Counted from the stretch's first letter, positions 15,876-23,655 are shown. The stretch: 34,659 bases of DNA from Gemmatimonadota bacterium (GCA_007125125.1 SLDT01000072.1:1-34659), one strand, 5' to 3'. Notes: generated by a model from the letters alone, not told the origin. A program made the numbers and translations.

Positions 15876-15919
15876 GGCCGGGAGGAAGACGGTCCGCGAT
15901 GGCCGCCTTCTTCCCGGCC
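15876..15919 (+). other. Intercistronic hairpin between sufB and sufD
   Basis: Arms 15876-15892 (starting GGCCGGGAGGAAG) and 15903-15919 (ending CTTCTTCCCGGCC) pair over 17 positions with one G-U wobble and one A-C mismatch, around a 10-nt loop. No T-run follows. It is the second large hairpin in the operon and likewise lies between two scaffold genes, suggesting differential mRNA stability. Confidence 0.55.
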
Positions 15920-15975
15920 CTCTTCTCCCTCATCGCACAACCACGCGAACGCGACGGACGCAAGAAAGGAACGAG

Positions 15976-17343
15976 ATGGCTGAATCCACGAAGATCCAGG
16001 AGCCGATCGGCGGAATCATGGAAGGGGTGACCGAGGCGCTGAACGCCGACGCGGTCGAGGCCCTCGCCGGGGGCGAGCCGGTCTGGCTCGCCGAGAGGCG
16101 GCGCGAAGCATGGAGCGCGTACGAGCGGACCCCCCTCCCGACGACGCGCCTCGAGGAGTGGCGCTACACCGACCTTCGGCGCAAGCTGAAGCTCGACAGC
16201 CTGCGTCGGGGCGAGTGGGCCGAGCGCACCTTTGACCGCTCGGGGGCCCCCGAGCGCCTCGTTCAGGCGATGGATGCCGACCGGGCGGCAAGCGGGCACC
16301 TCGTCGAGTTCGACGGGGCCGTGGCACATGTCGACCTCCTCGAGGAGCTGGCCGCGAAGGGAGTGACCCTCACCCCCTTGCGGAAGGCCATCTCCGAGCA
16401 GGGTGAGCTCCTCGAGTCACTTCTCGCCACGGAGGCTCTCCCGGCGAGTGCCGGGAAGTTCCAGGCGCTGAACGCCGCGCTGTGGACTGACGGGGTCCTG
16501 CTCCATGTCCCGCGCGGGGTCCGGCTCGAGCTTCCGGTCCGGGTGACCCGCTGGTTCTCCGCGGAGTCGGCCGGGGCAGCCCACTTCTCCCGCACCCTGA
16601 TCATCGCCGAGGAGGGCAGCCAGGTGTCGTACGTGGACGAGGTGCTCTCGGACGACCTCCCTGCGCAGACCCTCATCTCCTCGGCCGTCGAAGTCTTCGC
16701 GCGCCCCTCCGCGCAGGTGCAGTACGTGTCTCTCCAGCGGCTCGGCCGGGGTGCCTTCCACCTGTCGCAGCAGCGGACGCTGGCGGAACGGGATTCGACG
16801 CTCGACACCCTGAACGTCTCGCTCGGGGCCTCCACGGCTCGCCTCGACCTGAACGCACGCCTCCTCGGCCCGGGCGCGAACTCCGACATGCTCGGACTCT
16901 ACTTCGGAGACGAGGACCAGCACTTCGACCACAACACTTCCCAGGACCATGTGGCACCGCACGCGAACAGCGACCTGCTCTACAAGGGGGCGCTCGATGG
17001 CGACGCCCGCGCTGTCTTCCGCGGAATCATCAAGGTGCATCCGGGGGCGCAGCAGACCGATGCCTACCAGACGAACCGGAACCTCCTCCTCTCGGAAGAG
17101 GCACGGGCCGACTCCCTCCCGAATCTCGAGATCGAGGCCGATGACGTGCGCTGCTCCCACGGCGCGACGGTGGGCCAGCTCGATCAGGACTCCCTCTTCT
17201 ACCTCATGAGCCGCGGCATGCCGAGGTCGGTTGCGGAGCGGCTCGTCGTGATGGGCTTCCTGGGCGAGGTTCTGTCCCGGCTTCCGCTCGGCGGTGTCGT
17301 CGAGAAGATCTCGGGGATCGTCGAGGAGAAGCTGCATGGCTGA
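15976..17343 (+). CDS. sufD: Fe-S cluster assembly protein SufD
   Basis: A 455-residue paralogue of SufB that completes the SufBC2D scaffold and helps iron entry. The N-terminal part is helical and variable (EEWRYTDLRRKLKL is typical). The shared beta-helix core carries ALWTDGVLLHVPRGVRLELPVRVTRWF, AHFSRTLIIAEEGSQVSYVDE and DHNTSQDHVAPHANSDLLYKG. The C-terminal DDVRCSHGATVGQLDQDSLFYL holds the His equivalent to the catalytic His360 of E. coli SufD. The ATG at 15976 follows AAAGGA at a good distance. Its last codons overlap the start of the Rieske gene, so the two should be coupled. Together with SufB and SufC it acts downstream of the SufS/SufU sulfur donors. Confidence 0.96.
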   Translation: MAESTKIQEPIGGIMEGVTEALNADAVEALAGGEPVWLAERRREAWSAYERTPLPTTRLEEWRYTDLRRKLKLDSLRRGEWAERTFDRSGAPERLVQAMDADRAASGHLVEFDGAVAHVDLLEELAAKGVTLTPLRKAISEQGELLESLLATEALPASAGKFQALNAALWTDGVLLHVPRGVRLELPVRVTRWFSAESAGAAHFSRTLIIAEEGSQVSYVDEVLSDDLPAQTLISSAVEVFARPSAQVQYVSLQRLGRGAFHLSQQRTLAERDSTLDTLNVSLGASTARLDLNARLLGPGANSDMLGLYFGDEDQHFDHNTSQDHVAPHANSDLLYKGALDGDARAVFRGIIKVHPGAQQTDAYQTNRNLLLSEEARADSLPNLEIEADDVRCSHGATVGQLDQDSLFYLMSRGMPRSVAERLVVMGFLGEVLSRLPLGGVVEKISGIVEEKLHG

Positions 17344-17650
17344 CTGGGTGCGCGTGGCCTCCCTCGGGGAGTGTGAGGGGGAGGGGTGCGTACATGCGAC
17401 AACGGCGAACGGTGTCGAGGTGGTCCTCGTTCAAAGCGAAGGAGAGATCTTTGCTCTCGAAGACCGTTGCAGCCACCAGGACTTTCCCCTGTCGGACGGC
17501 GAAGTCGAGAACGGCACGATCGAGTGCGTGTTCCACGGGGCGCGCTTCGACGTGCGCACCGGCAAGGCCGTGCAGCTCCCCGCGATCCGGCCGGTGAAGA
17601 GCTACCCGGTCGAGGTTCGGGACGACGAGATCTACGTGGACGTGAGCTGA
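17336..17650 (+). CDS. Rieske [2Fe-2S] ferredoxin in the suf operon
   Basis: A 104-residue single-domain Rieske protein, of the type called the ferredoxin subunit of non-heme-iron oxygenases. Cluster ligands are Cys45 and His47 (CSHQDFPL) and Cys64 and His67 (CVFHGARFD), giving C-x-H-16-C-x-x-H. It lacks a signal peptide and should be cytosolic. No oxygenase partner is present. Its place inside the suf operon, overlapping sufD by 8 bp and 4 bp ahead of sufS, argues for a role in electron supply to cluster assembly or as a cluster carrier. Actinobacterial suf operons also hold such a protein. The ATG at 17336 is chosen for the overlap and the conserved ADWVRVASL start. Confidence 0.93.
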   Translation: MADWVRVASLGECEGEGCVHATTANGVEVVLVQSEGEIFALEDRCSHQDFPLSDGEVENGTIECVFHGARFDVRTGKAVQLPAIRPVKSYPVEVRDDEIYVDVS

Positions 17651-17654
17651 TCCG

Positions 17655-18938
17655 ATGAACCCCGAATCCACCCTGGTGCCCGCCGGGCCGAGCGCGACCG
17701 CGCAGGCACCGCTTGACCCGGGGGCGCTGCGCCACGACTTCCCCGTGCTCGACCAGGAGGTGCATGGCCGCTCCCTCGTCTACCTCGACAATGCTGCGAC
17801 CTCCCAGAAGCCCCGGCAGGTGATCGAGGCAATCGAGCGCTACTACCGGCACGACAACGCGAACGTGCACCGGGGTCTGCACGAGCTCTCGCGGCGAGCG
17901 ACGGATGGCTACGAGGGGGCTCGGGCACGTGTGGCCGGCTGGATCGGGGCGGCCGGGCCTTCCGAAGTCGTATGGACACGTGGGGCGACCGAGGCGATCA
18001 ATCTCGTGGCCACGGCCTGGGGTGACGCGAACCTCCGGGAGGGCGACGAGATCCTCCTCACGGAGATGGAGCACCACTCGAATCTCGTCCCTTGGCAGCT
18101 CCTCGCCGCGCGGACGGGGGCCCGGCTCCGTTACCTGGAGCTCGATGACGAGGGGCGGCTGCGGCTGGAGGGCCTTCCTCCCATTCTCGAGGGGGGACGG
18201 GTGCGGATCGCGGCGATCTCGCACATCTCGAATGCGCTTGGGACCATCAACCCGGTGGCCGAGATCGCGCGGCTGGTGCACGATGCAGGCGGGCTCGTGC
18301 TCGTGGACGGGGCGCAGGGAGCCGCGCATGGCGGCGTTGATGTGCGGGCGCTCGACGCGGACTTCTACGTGTTCTCGGGGCACAAGATGTGTGCACCTAC
18401 CGGGATCGGGGTGCTCTGGGGGCGGGAGGCTCTGCTCGACAGCATGCCGCCCTGGCAGGGGGGCGGGGAGATGATCTCGCTGGTCGAGCGAGACCACTCG
18501 ACCTGGGCCGATCTGCCACACAAGTTCGAGGCGGGCACACCGAACATCGCCGGGGCGATCGCGCTGCACGCCGCGATCGACTACCTGGAGTCGGTGGGAC
18601 CCGAGCGGATCCTGGCGCACGAACAGGCCCTCGTGGCGCAGACGCTCGAGGCACTCCGGGCGATCCCCGGGGTTCGTCTCTTCGGGCCGCCTCGGGCCGA
18701 GGATCGGGCAGGGGGCGTGTCGTTCACGATGGAGAGCGCGCACCCGCACGACATTTCGACGATCCTCGACGCAGAGGGGGTCGCGGTCCGAGCCGGGCAC
18801 CACTGTGCCCAGCTCGTCATGAAGCGCTACGGGGTCCCGGCGACGGCCCGGGCCTCCTTCTACCTCTACAACACCCCCGACGACGTGGAACGGCTGGTCG
18901 AAGGGCTGGAAACGGTGCGGGGAATCTTCGGATCATGA
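17655..18938 (+). CDS. sufS: Cysteine desulfurase SufS
   Basis: A 427-residue group II PLP cysteine desulfurase, which takes sulfur from cysteine for Fe-S assembly and leaves alanine. LDNAATSQKP begins the enzyme proper after an unusually long, polar N-terminal tail of about 40 residues. The PLP lysine is Lys244 in VFSGHKMCAPTG. The persulfide-forming Cys384 is in RAGHHCAQLVMKRYGV, in the short-loop setting of SufS enzymes. EMEHHSNLVPWQ and FEAGTPNIAGAI are further family marks. SufS enzymes of this type hand sulfur to SufU, which is the next gene and starts inside the SufS stop (ATGA). The ATG at 17655 could be replaced by a later start; the tail has no known function. Confidence 0.97.
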   Translation: MNPESTLVPAGPSATAQAPLDPGALRHDFPVLDQEVHGRSLVYLDNAATSQKPRQVIEAIERYYRHDNANVHRGLHELSRRATDGYEGARARVAGWIGAAGPSEVVWTRGATEAINLVATAWGDANLREGDEILLTEMEHHSNLVPWQLLAARTGARLRYLELDDEGRLRLEGLPPILEGGRVRIAAISHISNALGTINPVAEIARLVHDAGGLVLVDGAQGAAHGGVDVRALDADFYVFSGHKMCAPTGIGVLWGREALLDSMPPWQGGGEMISLVERDHSTWADLPHKFEAGTPNIAGAIALHAAIDYLESVGPERILAHEQALVAQTLEALRAIPGVRLFGPPRAEDRAGGVSFTMESAHPHDISTILDAEGVAVRAGHHCAQLVMKRYGVPATARASFYLYNTPDDVERLVEGLETVRGIFGS

Positions 18939-19429
18939 GCGAGATCGACCGTTCGACCCCTCCGCTGAACAGCCTCTACCAGCAGCTCATCATCGACCAC
19001 TACCGGAACCCGCGCAACAGCGGCGAGCTCCCGGATGCGACGGTCGAGGTGCACATGCGCAACCCCACCTGCGGCGACGACATCCGTCTGCAGCTCCGGA
19101 TCGAGGACGACCGGATCGAGGAGGTGAAGTTCGTGGGCGAGGGGTGCTCGATCTCGCAGGCCTCCGTCTCGATGATGACGACGCTGCTGAAGGGACGCTC
19201 CCTCGACGAAGCGCTCGCGGTCGCGAGGCGCTTCACCGGGATGATGCACGGCGACGGGGACGCGGCGAAGGATCCTCTACTCGGAAACCTGCGCTCGCTC
19301 GCGGGGGTGGCGCGCTTTCCGGTGCGGGTGAAGTGCGCTCTCCTCGGCTTCGACGCGCTCCAGGAGTGCATGAAGCGGACTCAGCAGGACGGCACCTCGG
19401 CCTCCCAGCCCAGCCCGGCCCCGGAGTAG
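18935..19429 (+). CDS. sufU: Sulfur-transfer protein SufU
   Basis: A 164-residue zinc-dependent sulfur carrier that accepts persulfide sulfur from SufS. SLYQQLIIDHYRNPRNSGEL opens the domain. Zinc and transfer residues are Cys46 (NPTCGDDI, with the adjacent Asp as ligand), Cys71 (GEGCSIS) and Cys134 (RVKCALLGFDALQ). The presence of the insert between Cys71 and Cys134, compared with IscU, and the Asp ligand mark it as SufU rather than a scaffold IscU. The C-terminus has a short disordered Ser/Pro tail. It overlaps the stop of sufS by 4 bp. Its last 49 bp overlap the 3' end of the convergent phosphoesterase gene. It is the last gene of the operon; no SufT or regulator follows. Confidence 0.95.
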   Translation: MSEIDRSTPPLNSLYQQLIIDHYRNPRNSGELPDATVEVHMRNPTCGDDIRLQLRIEDDRIEEVKFVGEGCSISQASVSMMTTLLKGRSLDEALAVARRFTGMMHGDGDAAKDPLLGNLRSLAGVARFPVRVKCALLGFDALQECMKRTQQDGTSASQPSPAPE

Positions 19430-20355
19430 GTTCCTGCGGGCCTCGCGCCCTCGGGTCCGATCCTGAGAACCCATCCGCAACGGTCGACGAGTTCATTCCC
19501 TTCGAACTCGAGGACGACCACGCCGAGGAGGACCCCTGCCTCCGGGTCCGGCTCACGGTGGCTCTGCCCGCCGGTCTGTGCGACGAGCACGCCATTGACC
19601 CGGATGGCCTCGGTCAGCGGCGTGTGCGTGTGTCCGCCGATCACCGCCGCGAGCTGCGGAAAGCGGTTCGCGAGCTCGATCTCGTATCGAATGCCGATGT
19701 GGGTGAGAAGGATCATCGCATCGTGCTCATCCGCCAGGTGCAGGTACTGGCCCACCGTCTCCCCGTAGTCGAGCTCCTCGAGCCCCTCGTGTGGCTCGAA
19801 GTTGATCACGGAGAGGCCGAGCACCGCGAGGGACCGTCCGTCGTCGGTCTCGAGCACGTGATAGGGCGCGAACCGGGGAAGGGCGTGGGTGTCGATGCGG
19901 ATGTTCGCCGCGACCATCGGAAAGCGGGCGCTCTCCAGGATTTCGCGCGTTGCGGTTCCGTGCACGAAGAGTTCGTGGTTTCCAGGTACGGCCAGGTCAT
20001 AGCCGAACTCGTTCATCCGGGCAAACATCTCGAGGCCCCGCTCCCTGTACCATTCGACCCCCGCCCCCTCGGGCCATCCCGTCTCGTGCCGGACGACGAT
20101 GTCTCCGGCCGAGAGCAGGAAGACGGGCACCCCCCGACTCCGCATCCCTTCGATGAAGGCCAGCGTCTCTGCACGGTGGTTGTCGTGCAGATGGGTGTCG
20201 TTGTCATGAAGGATCACGATCCGGGAACGCTCGGCGAGCCCCCCTCCCGCAGGGCCTCCTTCGATGGGTGCCGGGCCGGTGCCTGCGCACCCCCACAGGA
20301 GCAGGACTCCCGTGAGGAGCGCAGGCCCGCCCGGCCTGGTCCGGAATCCGGTCAC
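19381..20355 (-). CDS. Lipoprotein metallophosphoesterase (5'-nucleotidase family)
   Basis: A 324-residue calcineurin-like phosphoesterase of the UshA/5'-nucleotidase catalytic type. All metal motifs are present in order: LHDNDTHLHDN (D-x-H), SAGDIV (GD), VPGNHE (GNHE), LLTHIG and IGGHTHTPL (GHTH). The N-terminus (GGPALLTGVLLLWGC) ends in a plausible lipobox at Cys23, though the Trp at -2 is unusual, so it is probably periplasmic and lipid-anchored. The separate C-terminal nucleotide-binding domain of UshA is absent, so this is a catalytic-domain-only form. I chose GTG at 20355 because it overlaps the receptor stop (GTGA). Longer readings only run into the receptor 3' end. It may free phosphate or a nucleoside from a ligand related to the coupled TonB receptor. 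Confidence 0.85.
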   Translation of the reverse strand: MTGFRTRPGGPALLTGVLLLWGCAGTGPAPIEGGPAGGGLAERSRIVILHDNDTHLHDNHRAETLAFIEGMRSRGVPVFLLSAGDIVVRHETGWPEGAGVEWYRERGLEMFARMNEFGYDLAVPGNHELFVHGTATREILESARFPMVAANIRIDTHALPRFAPYHVLETDDGRSLAVLGLSVINFEPHEGLEELDYGETVGQYLHLADEHDAMILLTHIGIRYEIELANRFPQLAAVIGGHTHTPLTEAIRVNGVLVAQTGGQSHREPDPEAGVLLGVVVLEFEGNELVDRCGWVLRIGPEGARPAGTYSGAGLGWEAEVPSC

Positions 20356-23195
20356 CGGAAGTCGTACCGGAGGCCGAAGTTGAACTGCCGCCCGTAGTAG
20401 GTCGTGGACACGGGGTTCGCCGTCGAGCCCTGGTACTCGATCGTGGGCACGTTCAGGAGATTGCGGGTGTGGAAGAAGGCGTTCGCTCCCCACCTCTCGA
20501 TCGCATACTCGGCCGACAGATCGAAGGTGCGGTCAGCCTCGTTGTATCGGTCGAGCGCCGTGCGCCCGCCCACCCCCGCGAGTCGGTCGCTTCGGGCCAT
20601 GAACGATCCGCGCATCTGCAGCGGTCCGCCGGTCCAGGAAGCAATCACGTTCGTGACCCAATCGGGTGATCTGGTCAGGGGAAGCTTCTCGCCTTCGCGC
20701 CCGGGGTAGGCACCCTCGGACGAAAGGAGCGTCAGATTCGACTCCAGGCCGAGTCCGGAGAGTGCGCCCGGAAGCCCCGTGAACTGCTGGCCCCAGGTCA
20801 GCTCGAGACCGGTTACCGAACCCCCCTCCCCGTTCACGCGACGCACCTCGTCAAAGCCGGCAAAGGGACCGGAGTTGAGGCGGGTGCGCTCACTGAACAC
20901 GAAGTTGTCGATCGACTTGTGGAACACCCCGGCCGAGACCAACCCGAGGCCGTCGAGGTAGTACTCGGCACTCAGATCCAGATTCGTCGAGGTCGCCGGC
21001 TCGAGGTCCGGGTTTCCGATCACGACAGCCGGCTGCGTGAGCTGGGCGTTGACCTGGATCGAGGGGATCAGGTCGCCGGGAGGCGGCCGGGAGATCGTCT
21101 GGTTCACGGAGCCACGAACGATCAGATTCCCCGTCGCGTTCCAGCGCAGGTGCAAGCCGGGAAGTACGTTCGTGTAGGACGAGGTCGATGTGCGAGGGTT
21201 GATCGCGGTCACCTGCTCCTGTCCATCGACCTGTTCGATCACGACCTCGTTCGCACGGGACTCGTTCGAGGTTCGCTCGACCCGGACCCCGCCCAGGATG
21301 CGGAGTGCTCCGATGTCGACCGTCCCCATCGCGTAGGACGAGACGATGTCCTCGGAGATCGACCAGTCCGTGTTCGCTCGTCCCTGGGTCGAGAAGGGCT
21401 CGACGGCGGTGAAGGCACCGGGCTGGCTGCGGAGCGCATTGAGCCAGAGGTCCTTGTCCGGGAAGAAGGGGAGGAGCCGAGCCCTTCCACCCGACTCACG
21501 GAAGAAGCGATCGTTCGTGTAGCTCTCGATGAGACTTGCGGCAGTGAGTCCCGAGACGGTGTATCGGGCGTAGTCCGGCTGGTCCTGCGAGGCGTCCTTG
21601 AAGGAGGCCCTGACTCCGGCCTTGAAGGAGGCGGGCCAGTCGCCGAGGCGGAGTTCGCGACGGACGTTGGCTTCGGCCGCGATCTCGTCCTCTCCTCGCG
21701 GGGCCTGGGTGACTTGCATGTTCCGGATCCGGAGCTCCGACGCATCGGCCACGTTGAACCCGTTCGTCACGCTGAAGGACGGGAAGTTCGCGTTCGTCCG
21801 GTCGACCTCCATCTCGACCCCGTTGAAGCCAGTCGTGACCTGAAAGGTCTCGGGATACGCCTTGTCGGCCCGCGAGTATGCGGCCCGGCCATCGACTTCC
21901 CATCCGCCCACGATCGCGCTCGCCCCCGCAAGGTACATCTGGAAGACGTTCTTCGGCTCGCGATAGAATGTGATCGAATTGATCTGGTTGGCGAGCGGGA
22001 GATAGTTCGTGCCCCGTCGATGCAGCCAGCGGTAGTCGTAGTTGTACATCCCCTTCACGAAGAGGCGGGCGTCATCGCTCAGACGGTAGTCCAGGTTCGC
22101 ACCGAGGCCGATCTTCTGCTTTCGCTCGTCCCGATCGTAGACAAGGTTGTTCGAGATCGTGTACTCGTCCTGGGCGCTCACCTGGTACGACACGTTCGAC
22201 ACGTCGTAGCCCCGGAAGTCCTCGAAGTAGGATCCGGTGAAGAGAAGCCCCAGACGACCCTCCGGACCGAAGGTGTCTCCGACTGTCAGCTCGCCCTGTC
22301 GGTTGAAGCTGCCTCGCTTCGCGTTGTTCGTCGACCCAAAGTTCCCGAAGAAGGTGCGGCCGCTCCGGTCGAAGGCGGTGCGGGTCACCAGGTTGACCGT
22401 GCCCCCAATGGCATCTCCGGGCATGTCCGGCGTCACGGCTCGAATCACCTCGACTCGCTCCAGGGTGTTCATCGGGTAGGAGTCGAGCGCGATGTCCCGG
22501 TTCCCGTCCACGTTCGTCATCGTGAACCCGTCGACCGTGACCGAGTTGTACTGGGGCGCGAGTCCCCGGATCGTCGCGGTACGCTGGACACCCGCGCGCG
22601 TCTCGACCGTGAGTCCGGGAAGGCGGTTCAGCGCATCCCCGATGTTGCCCTCCTGGACCTGGCCCAGCGCGTCCTGTGACACGACGGTTCGCAGGTTGTC
22701 CGAGCTGCGCTGCAGATTGATCGCATGGGCCTGCCCTTCGATCTGCCCTCGAATGACCATCTCATCGAGTCGGAAGAGCACGGAGCGAAGGTCCACATCG
22801 ACAAGCGTCCGCTCCCCCGGCCTTACAGTGACCTCGACCCGCTGGGTCTCCACGCCGAGGTAGGTGACCTGGAGGGTGTAGGTGCCCGGCGCGACCCTCG
22901 GCAGGACGAAGAGCCCTTCCCGATTCGTGATTACCTGGCGGTTCAACTCGAGAAGACGAACCTCGGCCCCTTCCAGCCAGGCCCCGGTCTGGGCGTTCGT
23001 CACGCGGCCCGAGATGATGCCATCGGCCGACGCAGCAGCGGTGGCCGGTGCGGGCGTCTGCGGTACCTGGACCGACTCGGCCGAAAGTGCGCCGGCCCCA
23101 AGTAGAAGGGCAAGCGGAACCAGAAGGCACCGCGACGCCCCTCCCAACTCGGGCCAACTCCCCGACCTTGGACTCCACAAGGCGAAAACGTTCAT
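20352..23195 (-). CDS. TonB-dependent outer-membrane receptor with CarboxypepD_reg domain
   Basis: A 947-residue outer-membrane active-transport receptor. A signal peptide (CLLVPLALLLGAGALSA) is cleaved near residue 39. A CarboxypepD_reg-like beta-sandwich (58-128: ISGRVTNAQTGAWLEGAEV...TYTLQVTYLG) precedes the plug (165-272: DALNRLPGLTVETRAG, ATIRGLAPQYNSVTVDG, DAIGGTVNLVTR). The rest is a 22-strand barrel ending FNFGLRYDFR. The plug style and SRPPPGDLIPS barrel motif match the Caulobacter-type receptor group, many of which take up carbohydrates or other large ligands. The ATG at 23195 lies next to the signal peptide; earlier ATGs would add an odd polar tail. A Fur-like box lies at the probable promoter. 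The gene is coupled to the phosphoesterase downstream. Confidence 0.93.
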   Translation of the reverse strand: MNVFALWSPRSGSWPELGGASRCLLVPLALLLGAGALSAESVQVPQTPAPATAAASADGIISGRVTNAQTGAWLEGAEVRLLELNRQVITNREGLFVLPRVAPGTYTLQVTYLGVETQRVEVTVRPGERTLVDVDLRSVLFRLDEMVIRGQIEGQAHAINLQRSSDNLRTVVSQDALGQVQEGNIGDALNRLPGLTVETRAGVQRTATIRGLAPQYNSVTVDGFTMTNVDGNRDIALDSYPMNTLERVEVIRAVTPDMPGDAIGGTVNLVTRTAFDRSGRTFFGNFGSTNNAKRGSFNRQGELTVGDTFGPEGRLGLLFTGSYFEDFRGYDVSNVSYQVSAQDEYTISNNLVYDRDERKQKIGLGANLDYRLSDDARLFVKGMYNYDYRWLHRRGTNYLPLANQINSITFYREPKNVFQMYLAGASAIVGGWEVDGRAAYSRADKAYPETFQVTTGFNGVEMEVDRTNANFPSFSVTNGFNVADASELRIRNMQVTQAPRGEDEIAAEANVRRELRLGDWPASFKAGVRASFKDASQDQPDYARYTVSGLTAASLIESYTNDRFFRESGGRARLLPFFPDKDLWLNALRSQPGAFTAVEPFSTQGRANTDWSISEDIVSSYAMGTVDIGALRILGGVRVERTSNESRANEVVIEQVDGQEQVTAINPRTSTSSYTNVLPGLHLRWNATGNLIVRGSVNQTISRPPPGDLIPSIQVNAQLTQPAVVIGNPDLEPATSTNLDLSAEYYLDGLGLVSAGVFHKSIDNFVFSERTRLNSGPFAGFDEVRRVNGEGGSVTGLELTWGQQFTGLPGALSGLGLESNLTLLSSEGAYPGREGEKLPLTRSPDWVTNVIASWTGGPLQMRGSFMARSDRLAGVGGRTALDRYNEADRTFDLSAEYAIERWGANAFFHTRNLLNVPTIEYQGSTANPVSTTYYGRQFNFGLRYDFR

Positions 23196-23270
23196 CTGCG
23201 CTCTCTTCGAAGGTGATTTCCATGGGCGGAGTGGGCATCCGAAGTAAATGCGAACCGACGCGCCCTGAGT

Positions 23271-23292
23271 GCACCGGTCAGTCTGACGGTGC
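23271..23292 (-). other. Hairpin in the predicted leader of the leftward TonB receptor
   Basis: GCACCGGTCAG (23271-23281) and CTGACGGTGC (23283-23292) pair over 10 positions, with one bulged base and a one-base centre. It lies about 75 nt before the start codon at 23195. It could be a leader regulatory hairpin or a protein site; there is no T-run. Confidence 0.4.
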
Positions 23293-23366
23293 TGGGACAC
23301 TCGTCCCCGAGGCGGAGTCTATCGCCGATGTGTGATCAATCCGCGACGGGACGGTACCGGTCCTGT

Positions 23367-23384
23367 AACCACGAGGCGGTGGTT
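23367..23384 (-). promoter_or_regulatory. AACCAC-N6-GTGGTT dyad near the receptor transcription start
   Basis: A perfect 6-bp inverted repeat with a 6-bp centre. It falls roughly 25-40 nt downstream of the leftward start site predicted from the TATAAT inside the Fur-like box. It could be a second operator or a 5'-end stem-loop. Confidence 0.35.
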
Positions 23385-23402
23385 GCGTCACTAAGCATTC
23401 TG

Positions 23403-23421
23403 GGTTATCATTATCATTATA
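23403..23421 (-). promoter_or_regulatory. Fur-like box overlapping a TATAAT -10 element
   Basis: Read on the minus strand, 23421-23403 is TATAATGATAATGATAACC. It matches the classical 19-bp Fur box at 15 positions, including an unbroken run of 11, and consists of repeated GATAAT units. Its first six bases are also a perfect -10 element for the leftward receptor gene, although no good -35 is visible. Iron-bound Fur here would shut the receptor off, implying an iron-linked substrate. Confidence 0.65.
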
Positions 23422-23583
23422 CTCGGTTTCCCCCGGTTCAGGCGGCCAAGCCGTTTTCCTTCTGGCTCGTCGGGTCTCGGTGCGACCGTCCTGGGCCGGG
23501 GACCCGAGAGTCGGCGTCCACGCGTTACGCTCCAGCGCGGCGCCGCGCGCGCCGGGTCCCCCGATTCCAAAGTCTCGAGACCC

Positions 23584-23611
23584 TTGATTTAGGCTCACCT
23601 AATTCTATTTT
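23584..23611 (+). promoter_or_regulatory. Possible promoter of the rightward TonB receptor
   Basis: TTGATT (23584-23589) and TATTTT (23606-23611), 16 bp apart, fit a sigma70-type promoter. Both elements are overlapped by the two DtxR/IdeR-like boxes, as expected for a repressed metal-uptake gene. The start codon at 23656 is about 45 bp downstream. Confidence 0.45.
23589..23602. promoter_or_regulatory. DtxR/IdeR-like metal box 1 (TTAGG-N4-CCTAA)
   Basis: TTAGGCTCACCTAA is a perfect 5-bp inverted repeat. It matches 13 of 14 bases of the 3' part of the IdeR/DtxR consensus (TTAGGCTAACCTAA). Taken as the full 19-bp site (23584-23602) it matches 15 of 19. It overlaps the putative -35/spacer of the rightward TonB receptor. 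Confidence 0.65.
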
Positions 23612-23626
23612 TAGGCGGCCCTAAAA
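23609..23626. promoter_or_regulatory. DtxR/IdeR-like metal box 2 (TTTTAGG-N4-CCTAAAA)
   Basis: A perfect 7-bp inverted repeat around CGGC with the same TTAGG-N4-CCTAA core as box 1. The box centres are 22 bp apart, about two helix turns, so two repressor dimers could bind the same face. It covers the -10/start region of the rightward receptor promoter. Confidence 0.65.
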
Positions 23627-23655
23627 CATTAATGTCCGGTATAACGGAGATTTCG

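Larger units (their letters stand above)
23196..23655. promoter_or_regulatory. 460-bp divergent control region between two TonB receptor genes
   Basis: No gene is evident here. The left half would be the transcribed leader of the leftward receptor, about 200 nt long, with two hairpin-forming dyads (23271-23292 and 23367-23384). The centre holds the AT-rich Fur-like box at 23403-23421. The right end holds two DtxR/IdeR-like boxes before the rightward receptor. I looked for cobalamin and thiamine riboswitch signatures in the leader and found none. Confidence 0.7.

Noticed and set aside
14399-15940. 513-residue open frame antisense to sufB
   Set aside because: The sense strand encodes a highly conserved SufB; the antisense product is Asp/Val/Leu/Arg-rich with no family features.
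20919-22679. 586-residue open frame antisense to the TonB receptor
   Set aside because: Composition and lack of motifs mark it as a shadow of the receptor gene.
23196-23410. Cobalamin or thiamine riboswitch in the TonB receptor leader
   Set aside because: No B12-box-like GCCACTG or thi-box pattern was found on the transcribed strand.
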